Assembly: GCA_027313705.1 (NCBI GenBank) | Contig: DAHVDE010000044.1 | Location: forward strand, 1 to 64,000 | Length of the DNA: 64,000 bases | Direction of reading: 5' to 3' | DNA from: Actinomycetota bacterium | GTDB taxonomy: Bacteria; Actinomycetota; Actinomycetes; Streptosporangiales; Streptosporangiaceae | Shown here: positions 7,917 through 16,647 of the stretch, one piece after another | Position numbering within the stretch: the first letter of the stretch is position 1 | Layout of the letters: every line of letters starts with the position of its first letter | Translations under genes and position numbers: made by a program | The notes under the pieces: generated by a model | The model's database searches: none | What the model was told of the DNA's origin: nothing | The model's input: the letters and a program-made list of their open reading frames with translations, nothing else

Positions 7917-8870
7917 GTGCTGCCAATCCCCGTTGTCCAGATACTTCAGGTCCTGACGATCGCCGCTGCCGCTCCCTGCGTCTCGGGCGTCATCGCCAAG
8001 GTCGAAGCCAGGCTGCAAGGCCGCCGCGGCCCGCGGGTGGCCCAGCCCTACTATGACCTCGCCAAACTCTTCCGCAAGGAAGCACTGGCCCCGCAGGGGG
8101 CGAGCTGGGTGTTCCTGGCGGCACCGGTAGGGGCGTTCACCTGCTATCTCACCGTTCCGCTCCTGATCCCCGTGCTGACCACGTTCCCATTGCCGCTCGG
8201 CTACATGGGGGACATACTCGGCGGCGGCTTCGTCTTGTCCCTGGCCAGCTTTCTCCTCGCCGTGGCGGCACTGGAAACCGGCAGCCCTTACGCGCAGCTC
8301 GGCTCGAGCCGCGCCAAGACCTTCGGCGCGATCACCGAGCCCGTGGTGCTTTTCGTGGTGTTCACGGTCGCGCTGCTGACCGGGACCGACCTGCCGTACG
8401 CGCTGGCGGCCACCGTGCGGGCATCGGCCGGCCAGATAGTGCGCCCGGCACATGTGCTCGCGGCCGCCGCGCTCTTCATGGTGATCTTGTACGAGACCGG
8501 CCGGATACCCGTGGAGACCCACTCGGGCACCAACGAGTTCGGCATGATCGAGGAAGCCAGGCCATTCGAGCACTCGGGACCTTACTTCGCGCTGCTGCGG
8601 TGGGGTTCGGCTGCCAAGCAGCTGATCTTGTACACGATCTTGCTCAATGTATTCGTCGCACCCTGGGGCCTCGCGGCCACCGCGCGGCCAGTCAACGTGA
8701 TCATCGCGATGATCGCGCTTCCTGCCAAGGCCTGCGTGCTCGGCGTCATCGTCGCCGTCATCGACAACTCGTTCGCCAAGCTGCGGCTATTCAAGATCAC
8801 CGAGTTCGCGGCCGCGGCGTTCCTGCTCGCCGTGCTCGGCGTGTTCACGCTTTACCTCGGGGGTGGCTGA
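7917..8870 (+). CDS. hyfC: HyfC/HycD-like membrane subunit (NuoH homologue)
   Basis: A 317-residue protein with about eight membrane helices. It contains 'RRGPRVAQPYYDLAKLFRKE' near residue 35-55 and 'ETGRIPVETHSGTNEFGMIE', the acidic cytoplasmic loop typical of NuoH/HycD/HyfC, which couples the soluble redox module to the ion-translocating arm. GTG at 7917 has an AGGTGA six bases upstream. It is the first gene of a six-gene operon, with its stop overlapping the next start (TGATG). The same gene set without a hydrogenase pathway is known from Mycobacterium tuberculosis (hycD-hycP-hycQ-hycE). The function is probably ion translocation rather than formate hydrogenlyase activity, given the neighbouring subunits. 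Confidence 0.85.
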   Translation: MLPIPVVQILQVLTIAAAAPCVSGVIAKVEARLQGRRGPRVAQPYYDLAKLFRKEALAPQGASWVFLAAPVGAFTCYLTVPLLIPVLTTFPLPLGYMGDILGGGFVLSLASFLLAVAALETGSPYAQLGSSRAKTFGAITEPVVLFVVFTVALLTGTDLPYALAATVRASAGQIVRPAHVLAAAALFMVILYETGRIPVETHSGTNEFGMIEEARPFEHSGPYFALLRWGSAAKQLILYTILLNVFVAPWGLAATARPVNVIIAMIALPAKACVLGVIVAVIDNSFAKLRLFKITEFAAAAFLLAVLGVFTLYLGGG

Positions 8871-9571
8871 TGGGTCCGATCCAGGCACCAGGCGCCTACA
8901 CCGGAGCCGCCAACGTCATCGCCGTGCTGATCTTGCTGATCGAGTTCGGCATGTTCCGCCAGGCCTTGTTCCGCGACCAGGTGCGGCTGTACGCGGCGCA
9001 GTCAGGGCTGATCGCCGTGCTCGCCGCCCTGGTAGCCGCGACCAGGCACCTGCCCGAGCTTTACGCACTTGCCGCCCTGACGATAGCGCTCAAGGTGGTC
9101 GTGATCCCGGTGGTCATGACCAGGCTTGCACCCGCCGCCGAACCAGCCGACGACCTGGACACAGGAGCCGGCGCCGACATCGCGGGCACCGGCGGCCTCA
9201 GCCTGGCGACCACGGTGCTCATCGGCATCGTCGCCGCCGCCTTCGGCATCTTCGCCGCCAGGGCGGTACCCGTCAACTCGGCCGCGGCCCCGACCACGGC
9301 GCTTGCCGTCTCGCTCTCCGTCGTGCTGGTCGCGTTCGTGCTGATGATCCACCGGCGCGACGTCGCCTCTCAGGCGGTCGGCCTGTTCTCGCTCGAGAAC
9401 GGCATCTCACTGGCGGCGCTCGTCGTCGCCGCCAGCCTGCCGCTCATACTCGAGCTGGCGCTGCTTTTCGACCTCCTGCTCGCGGTCGTCGTCTTCGCCT
9501 TGCTCATCCGCCTGCACCACGGTCGTGCGGAAACGCTGTCGACCGCAGGCCTGACCAGCCTGCGCGGATAA
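8870..9571 (+). CDS. hyfE: HyfE-like membrane subunit
   Basis: A 233-residue, six- to seven-helix protein. Its C-terminal half contains 'RRDVASQAVGLFSLENGISL', the signature of HyfE, which is homologous to the NuoK/MrpC family through a conserved Glu in a membrane helix (SLENG). It occupies the usual place between HyfC and HyfF. The ATG overlaps the previous stop by one base, and the next gene follows after 8 bp. In group-4 complexes this subunit sits between the NuoH-like and antiporter-like subunits. Confidence 0.82.
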   Translation: MGPIQAPGAYTGAANVIAVLILLIEFGMFRQALFRDQVRLYAAQSGLIAVLAALVAATRHLPELYALAALTIALKVVVIPVVMTRLAPAAEPADDLDTGAGADIAGTGGLSLATTVLIGIVAAAFGIFAARAVPVNSAAAPTTALAVSLSVVLVAFVLMIHRRDVASQAVGLFSLENGISLAALVVAASLPLILELALLFDLLLAVVVFALLIRLHHGRAETLSTAGLTSLRG

Positions 9572-9579
9572 GGAACGCC

Positions 9580-11064
9580 ATGACCGCAATCGCGCTTGCC
9601 CTGCTCATCGCACCAGCCCTGGCCGGACTGGCCGCCGTCTGGCTGCCATCGCCGGCATCTGGCCCGGTCACCGCCGCCGTCGGGCTGGCCAGCTTCTGCC
9701 TGGTGCTCGGCCTGATCCCGACCCTGGCCAGGCACGACGTGAGAACGCTCGGTTTCGTCAGCATCGACGCGCTCAGCGTGGTTTTCCTGCTCGCGACCAG
9801 CTTCCTTTACGCTTGCGTCGGCCTATACTCCATCGGCTACCTGCGCACCGAGACTCACACCAGGGATCACCGCTACGACCGCAGGTTCTGGATCGGGCTC
9901 AACCTGTTCGCCTGGTCGATGCTCGCCGCACCGCTGATGGGCAACCTGGCGCTGCTATGGATCGCCATCGAGGTCACCACGATCGTCTCGGCGCTGCTCG
10001 TGGCGCTCGAGGGCACGGACGGCGCGGCCGAGGCGGCCTGGAAGTACGTGCTGCTCGCTTCCGCTGGCCTGGCCATCGCGCTGCTCGGCACGATCTTCGC
10101 CTACTACGCAGGCGCTCACGTGCTCGGCCAGTCCTACAACCTGGCCTTCTCGCCCTTGCTCAGCGCCGCGCCCAGGCTGCCCGCCACCGTCGTCCGCCTC
10201 GCCTTCGTGCTCGCCGTGCTCGGTTACGGCACCAAGGTGGGCCTGTTCCCCGTGCACACCTGGCTGCCTGACGCGCACTCGCAGGCGCCCACCCCGGTCT
10301 CCGCGTTGCTGTCCGGCTCGCTGCTCGCAGTCAGTTTCTACGCCATCCTGCGCTTCTACCAGATCGCCGCCGCCAGGCTCGGCAGTACCTTCCCGCGCGA
10401 CGTGCTGCTCGCCTTCGGCATCGGCTCGCTGCTCCTGGCCGCTCTATACATGCTCGACCAGCGTGATTACAAGCGACTGCTCGCCTATTCGAGCATCGAG
10501 CACATGGGGATACTCGCGATCGGCGTCAGCTTCGGCGCTCCGGTCGCCCTGGCCGGCGTGCTGCTGCACGTGCTCGCCCACGCGGCGGCGAAGGGCAATG
10601 CGTTCATGGGCGCAGGCGTCCTGATGCGCAAGTACGGCACCAAGCAGATCGGCTCGGTGTCCGGTGGCCTTAGCCTGCTGCCGTGGAGCGGCCCGCTCTT
10701 CATGATCGCGATCCTGGCGCTGTGCGCACTGCCGCCTTTCGGTATCTTCCGCAGCGAGTTCGAGATCGTCTCCGGTGGCCTTTCCGCCGCGCACGACACG
10801 GTCGCCGCGGTCTTCGTGGTACTGGTCACCGTGGCGTTCTTCGGCCTGTCACTGACCGCCAACCGCATGCTGCTTTCGCGACCAGCCAGGGCCGGTGACT
10901 CCGGTGCGGTTCACGACGGGCCAGGACGCGGAGAGCCGAGTGCGTGGATGGTCGTGCCCGTCGTGGCCGGCGTGGTCGCGCTGCTCGTGCTCGGGCTGCA
11001 TCCGCCGGGCGAACTTACCGACTTGCTAGCCCGTGCCGTCTCCTCGTTGCGCGGTCAGGCATGA
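9580..11064 (+). CDS. hyfF: HyfF-like proton-pumping antiporter subunit
   Basis: A 494-residue protein of about 14 membrane helices from the NuoL/M/N-MrpA/D superfamily. 'LLWIAIEVTTIVSALLVALE' holds the conserved Glu of helix 5, 'AWKYVLLASAGLAIALLGT' the conserved Lys, and 'LFPVHTWLPDAHSQAPTPVS' the central His-rich broken helix region. 'YSSIEHMGI' and 'HAAAKGNAFM' carry the second Lys site. These residues form the H+ (or Na+) channel in complex I-type pumps and all appear intact. The start ATG has a GGAA upstream, and the stop overlaps the next start (ATGA). Confidence 0.88.
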   Translation: MTAIALALLIAPALAGLAAVWLPSPASGPVTAAVGLASFCLVLGLIPTLARHDVRTLGFVSIDALSVVFLLATSFLYACVGLYSIGYLRTETHTRDHRYDRRFWIGLNLFAWSMLAAPLMGNLALLWIAIEVTTIVSALLVALEGTDGAAEAAWKYVLLASAGLAIALLGTIFAYYAGAHVLGQSYNLAFSPLLSAAPRLPATVVRLAFVLAVLGYGTKVGLFPVHTWLPDAHSQAPTPVSALLSGSLLAVSFYAILRFYQIAAARLGSTFPRDVLLAFGIGSLLLAALYMLDQRDYKRLLAYSSIEHMGILAIGVSFGAPVALAGVLLHVLAHAAAKGNAFMGAGVLMRKYGTKQIGSVSGGLSLLPWSGPLFMIAILALCALPPFGIFRSEFEIVSGGLSAAHDTVAAVFVVLVTVAFFGLSLTANRMLLSRPARAGDSGAVHDGPGRGEPSAWMVVPVVAGVVALLVLGLHPPGELTDLLARAVSSLRGQA

Positions 11065-12476
11065 CCGGGCAGGCGACCACCGAGGCGGTGTCGGCGATCT
11101 GGGACCTCGCCGCCGAGGAGGTCGAGCGCGGCAGCAGGTTCGCCGGCTTGATGGCGACCGGGCAGGCGGGCGGCGTACTGCTTTCCTTGCACCTGGCGCG
11201 GCCTGGCGGCATTGCCACGCACGATGCGCTTGTGCCAGCGGGTACCACGACCTATCCGGCGCTCACACCGCGGCTGAGCGCGGCCTGCTGGTACGAACGC
11301 GAGATCAGCGACCTGTTCGGCCTGAGGCCAGCAGGCCATCCGAGGCTCGAATCCCTGCTCTTGCCGCACGCGATGCCGCCGCACGTGCTCGGGCCAGGAC
11401 TGTTCACGATCCCGCACGGTCCGGTCAGGTCGGGCGTCATGGAGTCGATCGAGTACCTGCTCGAAACGCCAGGCGAGGAGATACCGCACCTGAGCGTGCG
11501 CCTGTACTACAAGCACCGCGGCATCGAGGGCCGGATGCGCCAGCGCACGCCAGTGGACGGCGTCCTGCTGGCAGAGCGCACAGAAGGCGTCGCCAGCGTT
11601 GCCCACGCCCTGGCCTTCTGTCACGCCGTCGAGCGGATCGCCGGCTGCGAGGTGCCGCGGGCTGCCGCGCTGATTCGGGTGCTGCACGCCGAGCTTGAGC
11701 GCCTGATCAGCCACCTCGACATCGCCGTGCGGCTAGCGGACTCCGCCGGGCTCGCCGTGGCAACGGCAAGATTCGGATCGCACAAAGAGCACCTCGCGAG
11801 GCTGGTAAGCCGCATGTGCGGCAGCCGGTTCGGTCGAGGGGTCGTGGTGCCCGGCGGCGTGAGCCAGATGCCGGCGGTGGCCGGCGCGGACTTCCTGGCC
11901 GAGATCGGCCGCCTGGAGCGGGCCATCACCTCAGACGCCAGGCTGCTCATGGGCACGGCATCGTTCCTTGACCGGTTGCGCGGGACAGGGCCGCTGCGGC
12001 CGCACCGCGCCCGTGAACATGGTGCGCTCGGCCCGATCGGCAAGGCGTCAGGGTTCGCCGACGACGCCAGGAGAAACCGGCCCTACGACGCCTATCAGAG
12101 GCTGGACATCGGGCAGGCCCGCGAGCACCGCGACGGCGATGCGCTGGCCAGGCTTAACGTGCGCTGGGACGAGCTCAGGCAGGCCTTCGACCTGATCAGG
12201 CAGGCCGCGCATGGACTGGTCGCGGTTGGCGACGGGCCGCTCGCGCTGCCCTGCGGGCCGGCCGAGGGCCGGGCGGCCGGCTGGGCCGAGGCACCGCAGG
12301 GCGAAGTCATCTACGACGTGGCTATCGACGATGGCCTGATCTCCCGCTGCCATTCGCGGTCGGCGTCGTTCCACAACCTGCCGTTGTTCGCCGAGGTATT
12401 CGCCGGCGACATCCTGACCGACTTTCCCTTCATAGAGGCCAGCTTCGGCCTGTCAGTCGCGGGGGCGGCCCGATGA
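11061..12476 (+). CDS. hyfG: HyfG/HycE-like large subunit lacking NiFe-binding cysteines
   Basis: A 471-residue fusion of a NuoC-like domain (about 1-140, with 'WYEREISDLFGLRPAGHP') and a NuoD/HycE-like domain ('YKHRGIEGRMRQRTPVDG'). In true group-4 [NiFe] hydrogenases the segment after this reads R-x-C-G-x-C; here it is 'ERTEGVASVAHALAF', with Glu and Ala at the two Cys positions. The C-terminal CxxC pair is also missing: the protein ends 'LTDFPFIEASFGLSVAGAAR'. It therefore cannot hold a NiFe site and is an Ehr/complex-I-like homologue. The position between HyfF and the HyfI fusion is normal. Confidence 0.85.
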   Translation: MTGQATTEAVSAIWDLAAEEVERGSRFAGLMATGQAGGVLLSLHLARPGGIATHDALVPAGTTTYPALTPRLSAACWYEREISDLFGLRPAGHPRLESLLLPHAMPPHVLGPGLFTIPHGPVRSGVMESIEYLLETPGEEIPHLSVRLYYKHRGIEGRMRQRTPVDGVLLAERTEGVASVAHALAFCHAVERIAGCEVPRAAALIRVLHAELERLISHLDIAVRLADSAGLAVATARFGSHKEHLARLVSRMCGSRFGRGVVVPGGVSQMPAVAGADFLAEIGRLERAITSDARLLMGTASFLDRLRGTGPLRPHRAREHGALGPIGKASGFADDARRNRPYDAYQRLDIGQAREHRDGDALARLNVRWDELRQAFDLIRQAAHGLVAVGDGPLALPCGPAEGRAAGWAEAPQGEVIYDVAIDDGLISRCHSRSASFHNLPLFAEVFAGDILTDFPFIEASFGLSVAGAAR

Positions 12477-13240
12477 GCCCGTGGGTGCTGCGCGGCCTGC
12501 GCGAGGGCGTCGTGACGACCAGGTGGCCGAACCGGCCGGACAACTACGCCAGTTCCTGGCGCGGACCCGCGGCTGCGCCAGGGCAGGTGCCGGTATCGGA
12601 CGAGCTCACGGCTATCTGCCCGGCTGGCGCGATCAGCGCCGGACCCGATCAGACCGTGCGGATTGACCAGGGCAAGTGCGTGCTGTGCGGCCGCTGCGTG
12701 ACGGCCAGGCCCGAGGTGTTCGGCTGGTCGGCCGGAGCCGAGGTCGCCGCGCTGACCAGGGCCGGACTGGTCGTGCCTGCCGCCGAGGAGACCGACGCTG
12801 GCCTGGCGCAGGTCAGGGCTGCGCTCGCGGCCAGGACGGCCGCGCTGCGGCGCTCGGTGCATGTGCGGCACGTCGACGCCGGGTCAGACGGCTCGGAGGA
12901 ACAGGAGATCGCCGCCCTGCTCAATCCGGTATATGACCTGCACAGGCTAGGCATCTTCTTCACTGCGAGCCCGAGACACGCCGATGTGCTCCTGGTGAGC
13001 GGCACCGGGACGACCGGGATGGCCGAGCCCTTGCGGGAGACCTATGCGGGCATGCCAGACCCTAAGGTCGTCATCGCGGTCGGCACGGACGCGGTGAGCG
13101 GCGGCTTGCTGGCCGGCCCTCCGGTGACCTATGGCGGAATCGGTGATCTGCTGCCTGTTGACATCTGGGTACCAGGGTCGCCGCCGCCGCCGTTCAGTAT
13201 CCTGCACGCACTCCTCATCGCGACCGGAAGGCTGCGATGA
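12473..13240 (+). CDS. Ferredoxin-HyfI (NuoB-like) fusion lacking all proximal-cluster cysteines
   Basis: A 255-residue protein. Residues 1-90 are a ferredoxin-like HyfH remnant with C49 and C69xxC72xxC75, enough for one [4Fe-4S] cluster; the second cluster's cysteines are absent (R79 where Cys is usual). Residues 125-255 are NuoB/HyfI-like ('NPVYDLHRLGIFFTASPRHA'). The four N2-cluster positions read S and S in 'GSDGSEEQE', D in 'VGTDAVSGG' and S in 'VPGSPPPP'. The family normally has Cys at all four. The fold motifs are otherwise well preserved, so this looks like selected loss rather than decay. Both ends overlap neighbouring genes by four bases. Confidence 0.8.
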   Translation: MSPWVLRGLREGVVTTRWPNRPDNYASSWRGPAAAPGQVPVSDELTAICPAGAISAGPDQTVRIDQGKCVLCGRCVTARPEVFGWSAGAEVAALTRAGLVVPAAEETDAGLAQVRAALAARTAALRRSVHVRHVDAGSDGSEEQEIAALLNPVYDLHRLGIFFTASPRHADVLLVSGTGTTGMAEPLRETYAGMPDPKVVIAVGTDAVSGGLLAGPPVTYGGIGDLLPVDIWVPGSPPPPFSILHALLIATGRLR

Positions 13241-15321
13241 ACACGACGTTCGGCGCCGGCCTGGCGCTTCTCTTGCTCGCCGGAATCTGGGACCTGCTCG
13301 TCAAGCCGCGCCCCGGCCGGAGAATGGGCATTTCCTACCTGCTCGGAGCGGCGGCGGCGGCCTGCTTCACCGTGGCGGGATCCGGTGCGCTAGCCGGCCA
13401 GCACGTAGGACTTGACGTCGCAGGCTGGCTCGGTTCAGGTACGGCCAGCCTCATGATCGACCGGCTCTCCGGACTGTTCCTCGTCATCTGCGGCACGGCC
13501 GGCTTCGCAGTGTCCCTGGCGTTCGCCGCCTGGGCGGTCAGACCAGCACTTGACGCCAGGCGCGGGCTAGGCGCCAGCTACGCACTCGTGCTCGGTGCCG
13601 TCGCGACCTTCCTGACCTCTGCCGACGCCTTCACGATGCTGCTCGCCTGGGAGTTGCTCACCGTCGGCTGCTACCTGCTGGCCGGCTTCGACCGGCGGCG
13701 CGATGACCGGGTCGGCGCGGCGCTGATCACGCTCGCCTTCGGCAAGGTCAGCGGCGCGGCGCTGCTGCTCGGCCTGCTGCTGCTCGCCGCCCGCTCCGGC
13801 TCGCTCGCGATCGCCACGTTCGCGCACGTGCCTGGCGGGGTGCTGCGCTCGGCCGCACAGACGCTGCTGATCGCAGGCTTCGCGGTCAAGGTCGGCCTGG
13901 TTCCCTTCCAGGTGTGGCTGCCGCGCAGCTATGCCGCCGCCCCTGGCCCGGCGCGGGCGATCATGGGCGGGGTGGCCGTGAACGTCGGGTTCTATGGTCT
14001 GTGGCGCACCCTGGCCCTGCTCGGAGCGCCACCCGCCTGGCTGATCGGCACGCTGCTCGTTCTCGCCGGACTGACCGCGCTGCTCGGCATCGCGCACGCG
14101 GCGGTGCAGCCCAGGCTGCACCGCGTCATCGCCTACTCGAGCGTGGAAAACAGCGGACTGATCCTGGCCGGTTACGGGGTAGCGCTGGTCGGCACGGCCA
14201 CCGGCGACAAGCAACTTGCCGCGGTCGGCCTGCTCGCCGGGACTCTCCAGGTCGTCGCGCACGCGGCGGCCAAGTCTTTGCTGTTCACGGCCAGCGCCGC
14301 GATCACCTCGGATGGCGACGCCGGCCAGGCGGGCGAAGGCCCGGCTGACTTGCTCGACGTGCTCGGCGGGTCGGCCCGCAAGCGGCCCTGGAGCGGTACC
14401 GGGCTCGCGATCGGCTCGCTGACGCTGGCTGGCCTGCCGCTCACGATCGGCTTCGTGTCGGAATGGTTCCTGCTCGAGGCGCTGATGCAGCAGTTCAGGG
14501 TCTCCGCCCTCGGCTACCGCCTGCTGCTTGCCGTCGCCGGAGCCGCGGTGGCGCTTACCTCTGGTTTCGCCGGAGTCACCTTCGTCCGCCTGACCGGACT
14601 GGTCGTGCTCGGCCAGAAGGGCCAGGACACGCCAGCCCGCCAGGCAAGCGGCGACTGGGACTACGGCTGGCTCGGGCGCGCCGGTATAGTGCTGCTCTCC
14701 GCTGGCTGCCTGGCCGTCGCTGCCCTCTCGCCGCTGATCATCAGGGTGCTGGCGACCGGACTCCGGCCGGTGGTCGCGCCGGCGGTCAGCCGCGGCGCGC
14801 TCAAGTCCCCCTGGGTGCTGCAGCCGGTGTTCAGCGGATTTTCCGTCCTGTCGCCGTCTTGGCTGTGGATCGTGATGCCGTCGCTCGCACTTGCCGTGCT
14901 CGCGTTCACCTGGCTCGTGGCCGGCCGCCGGATGGTGCGGGTCAGGCGCGTCCCGGCCTGGCAGTCGGCCACTGCCGGGGTGAACGGTCAGGCCAGTTAT
15001 ACCGCGAGCGGCTACGCCAACCCGACTAAGCGAATACTCCGCGCGGTGCTGCACACCAGGTCGCAAGTGGAGCCGCTGACGCCTGGCCAGGGTCAGGACG
15101 GCCAGCAGGACCAAGGGCCGCGGCTCAGTTACAGCCTCAGTTACAGCACGGACGTGATCGAGGTAGTCGAGGCTTATCTCTACCGGCCGCTGGTGCCAGT
15201 CGTGGCGGCAATAGTGCGAACGGCCAGACTTCTGCAATCCGGTCGCCTGGCGTCATATCTCGGATACATGCTGATCGCGCTGGCGGGATTGCTGGCGCTG
15301 GTTGCCTGGTTCGCCAGATAA
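13237..15321 (+). CDS. hyfB: HyfB-like antiporter subunit
   Basis: A 694-residue protein with about 16 membrane helices, the long NuoL/HyfB-type member of the complex. 'LLAWELLTVGCYLLAGFDRR' carries the helix-5 Glu, 'VKVGLVPFQVWLPRSYAAAP' the broken helix 7 with Lys, and 'IAYSSVENSGLI' and 'HAAAKSLLF' the second channel. A hydrophilic loop rich in Gly and Gln (about 600-640) precedes a long C-terminal amphipathic stretch and final anchor helix, as in HyfB. The start overlaps the previous stop (ATGA). It ends the redox-dead group-4-like operon and is followed directly by a K+ channel gene. Confidence 0.85.
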   Translation: MNTTFGAGLALLLLAGIWDLLVKPRPGRRMGISYLLGAAAAACFTVAGSGALAGQHVGLDVAGWLGSGTASLMIDRLSGLFLVICGTAGFAVSLAFAAWAVRPALDARRGLGASYALVLGAVATFLTSADAFTMLLAWELLTVGCYLLAGFDRRRDDRVGAALITLAFGKVSGAALLLGLLLLAARSGSLAIATFAHVPGGVLRSAAQTLLIAGFAVKVGLVPFQVWLPRSYAAAPGPARAIMGGVAVNVGFYGLWRTLALLGAPPAWLIGTLLVLAGLTALLGIAHAAVQPRLHRVIAYSSVENSGLILAGYGVALVGTATGDKQLAAVGLLAGTLQVVAHAAAKSLLFTASAAITSDGDAGQAGEGPADLLDVLGGSARKRPWSGTGLAIGSLTLAGLPLTIGFVSEWFLLEALMQQFRVSALGYRLLLAVAGAAVALTSGFAGVTFVRLTGLVVLGQKGQDTPARQASGDWDYGWLGRAGIVLLSAGCLAVAALSPLIIRVLATGLRPVVAPAVSRGALKSPWVLQPVFSGFSVLSPSWLWIVMPSLALAVLAFTWLVAGRRMVRVRRVPAWQSATAGVNGQASYTASGYANPTKRILRAVLHTRSQVEPLTPGQGQDGQQDQGPRLSYSLSYSTDVIEVVEAYLYRPLVPVVAAIVRTARLLQSGRLASYLGYMLIALAGLLALVAWFAR

Positions 15322-15367
15322 TCCCATCCTGGGATCGTCGCCGCATAAGCTGCGAGACGATAGCCAG

Positions 15368-16333
15368 GTGATCGCTCTCTTCGTCCGCATCATCGGCGCC
15401 GGGCACCGCAAGCACATCATGATCTTGCTGGCTAGTGCCTTGGCCTGCGTTCTCATCGGTGCCTGGCTCTTCTCTCTCACGCAAGGCATCTCTTTCGGCC
15501 GGGGCGTCTACTGGGCTATCACCACGGCTACTACTGTCGGTTACGGGGATGTGACACCGCATAACGGAATCGGCGAGGTAATCGCCTCGGCCACTATGCT
15601 CACTACCATTCCCCTGCTCGCGTCGGTATTCGCGCTTGCCACTGGCGCGACCGCCGCGGCCGGACTACGGAGAATCCTTGCCATGCGCGAACATGAAGAC
15701 GAAGGACATCGCCTGGTTATCGGGATGGATGGCCCGGTGCCCGCCATTGTCGAAGAACTGGCCAAGGCCGGCGAGCATGTGGTGCTGGTCGCCGACGTGG
15801 ACCAGGCGACGGTCGGCGACGACGTCCATGTCGTCAAAGGCGACCCGACCCAGGTGCACGTGCTGCGCGCCGCGCATCCTGAACGCGCGATCCAGGCTCT
15901 CATCACCGGAGCCGACGACGGCGACGTGCTGGTCAGCACCGTGCTGCTTCGCAGGCTGGCACCGGAACTCGAGATCATCGCGCTGGTCAAGTCCGCCTCG
16001 GTCAGCGAGGCGCTGCGCGAACTCGGCGTTACCAGGACGCTGTCGCCGGCCGGCCTGGTCGCACACACGGTGGCCAAGAGCCTTGAGGCACCGCACGCCG
16101 CCGACTTGCTATCCCAGCTTGTTGACTCGGACGAGCACAGCCTGTCAGAGGTGACCGCAGAAGTGAGCGCGATCGGCCGCCCGCTGAGCGCGATCAGGGA
16201 CGAGCGCGCCGGTCTCGTGCTCGGCATCGTGCACAACGGTAGGTTCTCTATGGGCATCGGCGCTGATCCGGTCATCGCAGAAGGCGACTCCCTGCTGCTG
16301 GCGGAACCGATAGGAGCTAAGCGTCATGCCTGA
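15368..16333 (+). CDS. Two-helix potassium channel with RCK (TrkA-N) domain
   Basis: About 321 residues from GTG 15368 (an in-frame TTG at 15302, overlapping hyfB, would add 22). Two membrane helices flank a pore loop with the K+ selectivity filter 'TTATTVGYGDVTP'. Then comes a Rossmann-type RCK domain ('GPVPAIVEELAKAGEHVVLV', 'DVHVVKGDPTQVHVLRAA') and a TrkA-C-like tail. It therefore resembles MthK/KcsA-RCK channels gated by a cytosolic ligand. It lies 46 bp after hyfB on the same strand, which suggests a shared role in ion balance. The stop overlaps the start of the following pseudogene. Confidence 0.85.
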   Translation: MIALFVRIIGAGHRKHIMILLASALACVLIGAWLFSLTQGISFGRGVYWAITTATTVGYGDVTPHNGIGEVIASATMLTTIPLLASVFALATGATAAAGLRRILAMREHEDEGHRLVIGMDGPVPAIVEELAKAGEHVVLVADVDQATVGDDVHVVKGDPTQVHVLRAAHPERAIQALITGADDGDVLVSTVLLRRLAPELEIIALVKSASVSEALRELGVTRTLSPAGLVAHTVAKSLEAPHAADLLSQLVDSDEHSLSEVTAEVSAIGRPLSAIRDERAGLVLGIVHNGRFSMGIGADPVIAEGDSLLLAEPIGAKRHA

Positions 16334-16621
16334 GTTTTCCTACCCGGCCAAGCCGGCCCGCAGCGACCGGGTCGCGGTGCTTTCGCCCTCCGGACGGTCA
16401 GCGGCCAGGTTTCCCGCGCCTTTAGATCTCGGCCTGACCAGGCTGAGTGAGGACTTCGGGCTGGTGCCTGTCGAGTACCCGACGACCAGGCAGCTAAGGC
16501 GTCGCCCGCCGAGCGCGCGGCCGACATTCATGCCGCCTTCACCGACCCGCAGCTGATGATTCCGCTCGGCGGCGAGGTCACCGTCGACAGCGCGAATCGC
16601 ACTATCACGGTGACCTACTAG
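16326..16621 (+). pseudogene. LD-carboxypeptidase (S66, MccF-like) with frameshift and large internal deletion
   Basis: The first 55 residues ('KPARSDRVAVLSPSGRSAAR', 'FPAPLDLGLTRLSEDFGLVPVEYPTTR') are the normal N terminus of an S66 serine peptidase. A one-base deletion near 16497 shifts the frame. In the +1 frame the expected 'ASPAERAADIHAAFTDP' continues and joins straight to 'QLMIPLGGEVTVDSANRTIT', the normal C terminus, ending at TAG 16619. Roughly 250 residues with the Ser-His-Glu triad are missing. N- and C-terminal parts both normally contain a T-D-P stretch, so recombination between such sites could explain the loss. Confidence 0.75.
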
Positions 16622-16647
16622 CCGCCCGCTGTCCCTTGGCTGCTGCC

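Noticed and set aside
11061-13240. Active [NiFe] hydrogenase (formate hydrogenlyase)
   Set aside because: The metal-binding cysteines of both large and small subunits are replaced, and no formate dehydrogenase or maturation genes are present.
13567-15237. 556-codon open frame antisense to hyfB
   Set aside because: Its composition (Arg/Gln/Gly/His-rich, no domains) is the usual by-product of high GC opposite a membrane protein gene; hyfB on the plus strand has full family motifs.
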